Of a stretch of 64,000 nt of DNA, positions 59,827 through 64,000 are shown one piece after another. A program made the position numbers and the translations under genes. Where the stretch lies: NCBI RefSeq assembly GCF_016545825.1, contig NC_052614.1:24260559-24324558 (forward strand). Reading direction: 5' to 3'. The stretch's first letter is position 1, and each line of letters opens with the position of its first letter. The notes under the pieces were generated by a model that was not told where the DNA came from, made no database searches, and saw only the letters and a program-made list of their open reading frames with translations. Source of the stretch: Eucalyptus grandis (lineage: Eukaryota > Streptophyta > Magnoliopsida > Myrtales > Myrtaceae).

Positions 59827-62186
59827 TACCCCTAATACTCTGAGTTCTGGATGGTCCGAAGAGATCCATATGCAGCAACTGTAGAACATGATTAGTAGAG
59901 ACATGATTTATTGGCTTAAAAGAATTTTTTACCTGCTTTCCCAGAATACATGGAGTGCATGAATCAGTCTTTTGGTATGGCAATTTTGGTAGACCTCGAA
60001 CAAGCTGCTTTGATGAGATTTTGGCTAATTGCTTCATATTGACATGTCCAAGCTTTTTGTGCCATAAGCTTGCTTCGTCTTGAATTGAGATAAGACATTG
60101 CGATTCATTTGGTTTCACATCCAGAAGATAGATGTTTCCATGTCTTCGACCAGAAAAGATTGAGTAGAGTCTTTTCGATTCGGAACATGTTCCTTCTTGA
60201 AAGGAGATCTTGAAACCAAAAGTATCACACAATTGACTAATGCTGAGAAGATTGTAATTGAGTCCTTCCACTAAGGAAACATTACTTATTGTGAGAGTTA
60301 CAATTTTCACGGTTCCAAATCCCACAATACTTCCTTTGCTGTTTCCTCCAAATGAAACTTTTCCATCATTTACTTGAGCAAGCTTTATAAAGCAATTTGA
60401 GTCTCTGTCATATGTCTTGAGCATCCCATTTGTCAAGATACCACTTTACCTGTTTCTTGATGGAGACTTGCATTTAACAAAGAGTCTCAAGCTTTCTTTG
60501 GTACCCAAATTTTCTTGGGTCCTTTGGTGTTAGTAAGATAAACAAAAGATTAGCCCATACTTTCTTAATAGGTTTCCATACCATAGGACAATCTTTTTCA
60601 AAGTGATCCGGACTGTTGCACTTAGAACATCCGAGAGCATTTCTACCTACGGGTTTTACAAAGACTTTCTTGAAGTGATTTTTATAAACCTCTCTCGAAA
60701 GCCTTTTCTTAATTCTTTCTTTTACTTTAGGAAAATCAATCAAGGGAATTGTTTCTTGTCATACCTAGACCAGACTTATTGAAGTAAGGTCTTTGTCTGA
60801 AAGAATTTTCTCAAGTTTTTCAGATCCCATAGAAAATTTCTTTGATATATTAGATAAGTCTGTTTTTAAAAAAGCATTTTCTTTTAAAAGATTTTCTTCA
60901 TTTTTTTTAAGATTGGAAACAGACAAGTCTAAACTTTTAACTCTTTCGCTAAAACATTTTCCTTTTGTTTTAGAGCTGAGTTTTCTTTTTTTTTTTTTGT
61001 TTGGAAATACTTTTGAGAGAAGTCTTAAGACTAAAGCATAGTTCCTCAATATATTTAGAAACTTTGACAGAATTTTAAAATTACTTGCCTCAAATTCACT
61101 GTCTCGAGTCGATCCGAGTCGATCCAGTCCGAGTCCGATTGTGCCATCGACATAGATTGGCATATTCATTATCACTTTATTCACACTCGTATCACTTCGA
61201 GGTTTCAACTTTGAGAGCTTTTCGAAATTTTCAGCTTTTCCTTTCTTCTTCTTGAAGAGGACAGTTGGGTACGATGTGTCCCTTTTTTGCATTCAAAGCA
61301 GACTACATCTTTGTTTGGTTCCTCATCATCAACGAGACTTGGTCCGCTGTCTTTGAAAGCCTTGTTTCTTTGAGTTGAACCTTCTTCCTTTTCTATTTAG
61401 TTTTCTGAATCTTCTTATCATGAGAGCAAGCTCCTCATCGTCCATATCATCTTGAGAATATGTAACATCGAATCATCATTTGATTTTAATGCAATGGATT
61501 TCTTACCTCTTGGATCTTCATCTTCATTGATCCTTTCCACTTCATAGGACTGAAGAGTTCCAATCAGCTCATCAACGAGATAGTGGCATAATTCTCTGCG
61601 TCTCTCTTATCGAAGTCTTTATGTGATTCCAATCCTTGCGAGTCCACGCAGTAGCTTGTTTACCTTCATGGGATCGAAGTTGGTTGACCTTGATTTTCAA
61701 GACCATTCACAATATCCGTAAAACGACTAAACATGTCGGATATTGATTCTCCGGCTTCATTCGAAGGCTTTGTATTGATCGAGAAGAATGTTGATTCTTG
61801 TTTCCTTCACTCGACTGTTCCTTCATAGGTGATATGCAATCTGTCCCAAACTTCTTTTGCTGTACCACAAGAAGATATTCTATTATATTCAGTTGGTGAT
61901 AAAGCACAATATAAGGAATAAATTGCTTTTGCATCGAGTGTCTGTCTCTTGGTTATTTCTTCCTGAGACATTCCGCTGGATTCTTTAGTTTCTTTTCCTC
62001 TTTCAGAGACTGATGCAGTGGTAGGAGTAATTCCTTTTTCTACAACGTCCCATTCCGGAGGATCCTTTGATCGTAGGGAAAGCTTTCATCTTGTTCTTCC
62101 GGATGTTGTAATCCTTTCCATCAAAGTAAGGTGGTATGGTATTGCTTTGCCCTTCCATCAGCCCGGGGTGCTAGCATACTAGCCAT
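59827..62186 (-). pseudogene. Copia gag and GAG-pre-integrase/integrase N-terminus
   Basis: Gag starts at the ATG complement at 62184-62186 (MASML type). The zinc knuckle CSKCNSPDHFEKDC (CX2CX4HX4C) is at about 60588-60629. A GAG-pre-integrase block follows with the integrase zinc-binding set: HKKLGHVNM (H-X4-H) and CTPCILGK (C-X2-C), ending in LLHMDLFGPSRTQSIRG, which carries the first catalytic Asp of the DDE triad. The segment is then cut by the solo LTR at 59821. Several frameshifts disrupt gag. Confidence 0.85.
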
Positions 62187-62234
62187 GGATCTTTTACTAT
62201 GAAGTAAAACACTTCAAATAAAGTAAGTACACAG

Positions 62235-62246
62235 GCTCTGATACCA
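62235..62246 (-). other. tRNA-Met primer-binding site
   Basis: The minus strand reads TGGTATCAGAGC, two bases after the end of the 5' LTR. This is the initiator-tRNA-Met primer site used by most plant Copia elements. Confidence 0.9.
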
Positions 62247-62248
62247 AT

Positions 62249-63150
62249 TGATATTGCTAGTATAAACACCTAGAGGGGGGTGAATAGGCGCACAAACAAT
62301 TTTTCTCAAATACGGACGCAATTCTTAACAGATTGAAATACGATCGAGGTAGAGAGAGTAAGGAAGAGAAAATCAAACACAGGATTTATAGTGGTTCGGC
62401 TTATTCCAAGCCTACGTCCACTCTTCCGCACCGACCCCACCCGCTGGATTTCACTATGATCAAAAGAGAAGTTACAGCACGCGGCTTTGCCTTGATTTCA
62501 CAAAGTGTAGATGTTCTATCACACCTCCTCAAGGTCTCTCACAAATATAGACTCTCTTTTGTATACAAGTATTCGCTCAAGAGATTTATCTAAACAAATA
62601 GGAGCTTCAGACTTTGGAATTCTTCTATCGCGCACTCTACTTAAACAACTAAGAACGTCTTCCTTATATACTCATTTATGCCATCATACCCGTTGGCACT
62701 TTCCAAAGGAATTCCTCCAATCTACCCGTTGGATGGAATCAATTAGGAAGATCGTTCGAGCTATTAAAGGAACGTGTTGATAGCCCATCAATCCTGTTCG
62801 CCCATACAATCAGGATCTCGGTTTCCATAAGCAGAACCTTCCAATAATATTTAGACAATCATCGAATCTTCAGTCATTGAATCAATCTTGATCAATCAAA
62901 GGATTCGATACATCTTCTCCAGCCACGAGATCTTCTCCGGATGATAAGGTTAAATCCCGAACAAAACATCCAGTTCGGGATAACCTTTCTTCAACGGATC
63001 GTAGACCTGTCAATGAGGATAGACTTTGAGTCTTGAGTCTGGCTGTCCGGAAGTCTTCAGACTTTAACTAACAGAATCTGCAGACCTTCAGACTAGACTG
63101 ACGGAAACATTTTGTCAACTTCAAAACTCTTCACGAGAATTTCTCCAACA
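62249..63150 (-). repeat. 5' LTR of Copia element A
   Basis: 902 bp with TG...CA ends on the minus strand (TGTTGGAGAAATTCTCG ... AGCAATATCA), homologous to 50627-51526. Confidence 0.92.
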
Positions 63151-63999
63151 GTTATAATTACTTCATTACCTTCACCGATGATCAGTCACGGTATGGTTAT
63201 TTATACCTCATGAAGTATAAATCTGAATCATTTGAAAAGTTCAAGGAATTCAAGGCTGAAGTTGAGAAACAAATAGGAAAATGTATTAAGGCTCTTCGAT
63301 CGGATCGAGGAGGTGAATACCTTAGTACTGAATTCCTGGACTATCTTAAAGAGAATGGCATTTTATCACAATGGACACCTCTTGGAACTCAGAACATAAT
63401 GGTGTATTCGAACGAAGAAATCGTACTTTATTAGATATGGTACGATCTATGATGAGTTACACCGATTTGCCAATTTCCCTTTGGGGATATGCCCTTGAGA
63501 CAGCTGTATATATACTGAATAGAGTGCCGTCCAAATCTGTTCCAACTACGCCCTATGAGATATGGCATAGTAGGAAATCCAGTCTTAATCATATTAACAT
63601 TTGGGGTTGTCCAGCTTTCGTGAAAAAGCTAAAAATGGAAAAATTGGAGGCAAGATCTGAACAAGGTCGCTTCATTGGATATCCAAAGGAAACTCTTGGA
63701 TATTATTTCTATTTTCATTCAAACCAAATAATTTTGGTATGCAAGCACGCTTCTTTTTTGGAGAATCAGTTCATCCAAGAAAGTGGTGCTGGGCGGAAAA
63801 TAGTCTTACAAGAAGAAAATAATGAAGTGCCAAACAACCGAGTTCAGATACCAATTTCTGATTCAGTGGGAGCTTCTGATACACAACCTCTTAGGAGAAG
63901 TGCGAGAACGTCTCGCCCACTTGCTCGTTATAGACACTCGGTTGATCATATTGAACCATTATTCATTGTGAATGATAGTGATCAACCCGGTGATCCTAA
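63151..63999 (+). pseudogene. Second Copia element (element C), integrase to pre-RT, truncated by insertion and by window end
   Basis: Plus-strand Copia pol of a different lineage. It enters in mid-integrase (YFITFTDDQSRYGYLYLM; ALRSDRGGEYLSTEFLDYL) and continues after a frameshift near 63385 with [35 protein letters not shown], and the pre-RT stretch [15 protein letters not shown] to the end of the window. It begins abruptly where element A ends, so A inserted into it. Its 5' half is not found left of 49036, so that part has been lost or lies elsewhere. Confidence 0.88.
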
Positions 64000-64000
64000 A

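Larger units (their letters stand above)
50627..63150 (-). mobile_element. SIRE-like Copia retrotransposon with third ORF (element A)
   Basis: Complete LTR-PBS-gag-pol-ORF3-PPT-LTR layout on the minus strand, 12,524 bp, or 9,560 bp once the nested solo LTR is removed. The order gag, GAG-pre-integrase, integrase, RT, RNase H is that of Ty1/Copia. The long LTRs and an extra ORF of about 2 kb between RNase H and the 3' LTR are traits of the SIRE/Maximus lineage. The two LTRs differ by many small indels. All coding parts have frameshifts. The right end abuts another Copia element at 63151; no TSD can be read because the left LTR is joined to a second element. Confidence 0.88.

Overview
Plant nuclear DNA, almost certainly from a woody eudicot. 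The reasons are AT-rich intergenic DNA, GT-AG introns, CPR30-like F-box genes, a CYP95-type cyclophilin and Copia, MULE, hAT and LINE elements. The order is not proven; Myrtales is only a guess.

Layout: (1) 441-5690, the 3' part of an SR-domain cyclophilin gene with nine visible exons; its first exons lie left of the window. (2) 6519-7433, an intronless armadillo-repeat protein. (3) 7.9-39.6 kb, a tandem array of F-box genes: three intact intronless copies (9921, 15068, 38336), one recent pseudogene (35714) and one older, diverged relic (45373-47790). Each recent copy carries its own homologous upstream DNA with a TATTTAA box and a shared leader. (4) Transposons have expanded the spacers: two MULE-like elements, a second TIR element, a hAT element carrying a TRIM, a LINE, a degenerate plant-mobile-domain element and two solo LTRs, several with target-site duplications (TSDs) that can be read directly. 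(5) 49.0-64.0 kb, a nested retrotransposon block. A large minus-strand Copia element (SIRE-like, with a third ORF after pol) lies in another Copia element. It shares one LTR with a truncated sister copy and carries a solo LTR of 2964 bp inside its integrase.

Main observations: the LINE upstream of F-box copy 3 has the inverted 5' segment typical of twin priming, and it abuts about 209 bp of plastid DNA covering the atpB-atpE overlap. Together they replace part of the F-box promoter region, next to the copy that became a pseudogene. Three solo LTRs have perfect 5-bp TSDs. The cyclophilin has lost four catalytic positions. The Copia copies differ by recurrent CAG/CTG-centred indels that look like consensus errors. 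No tRNA, rRNA or CRISPR was recognised. I found no wholly new gene system; the novelty lies in the structural history.
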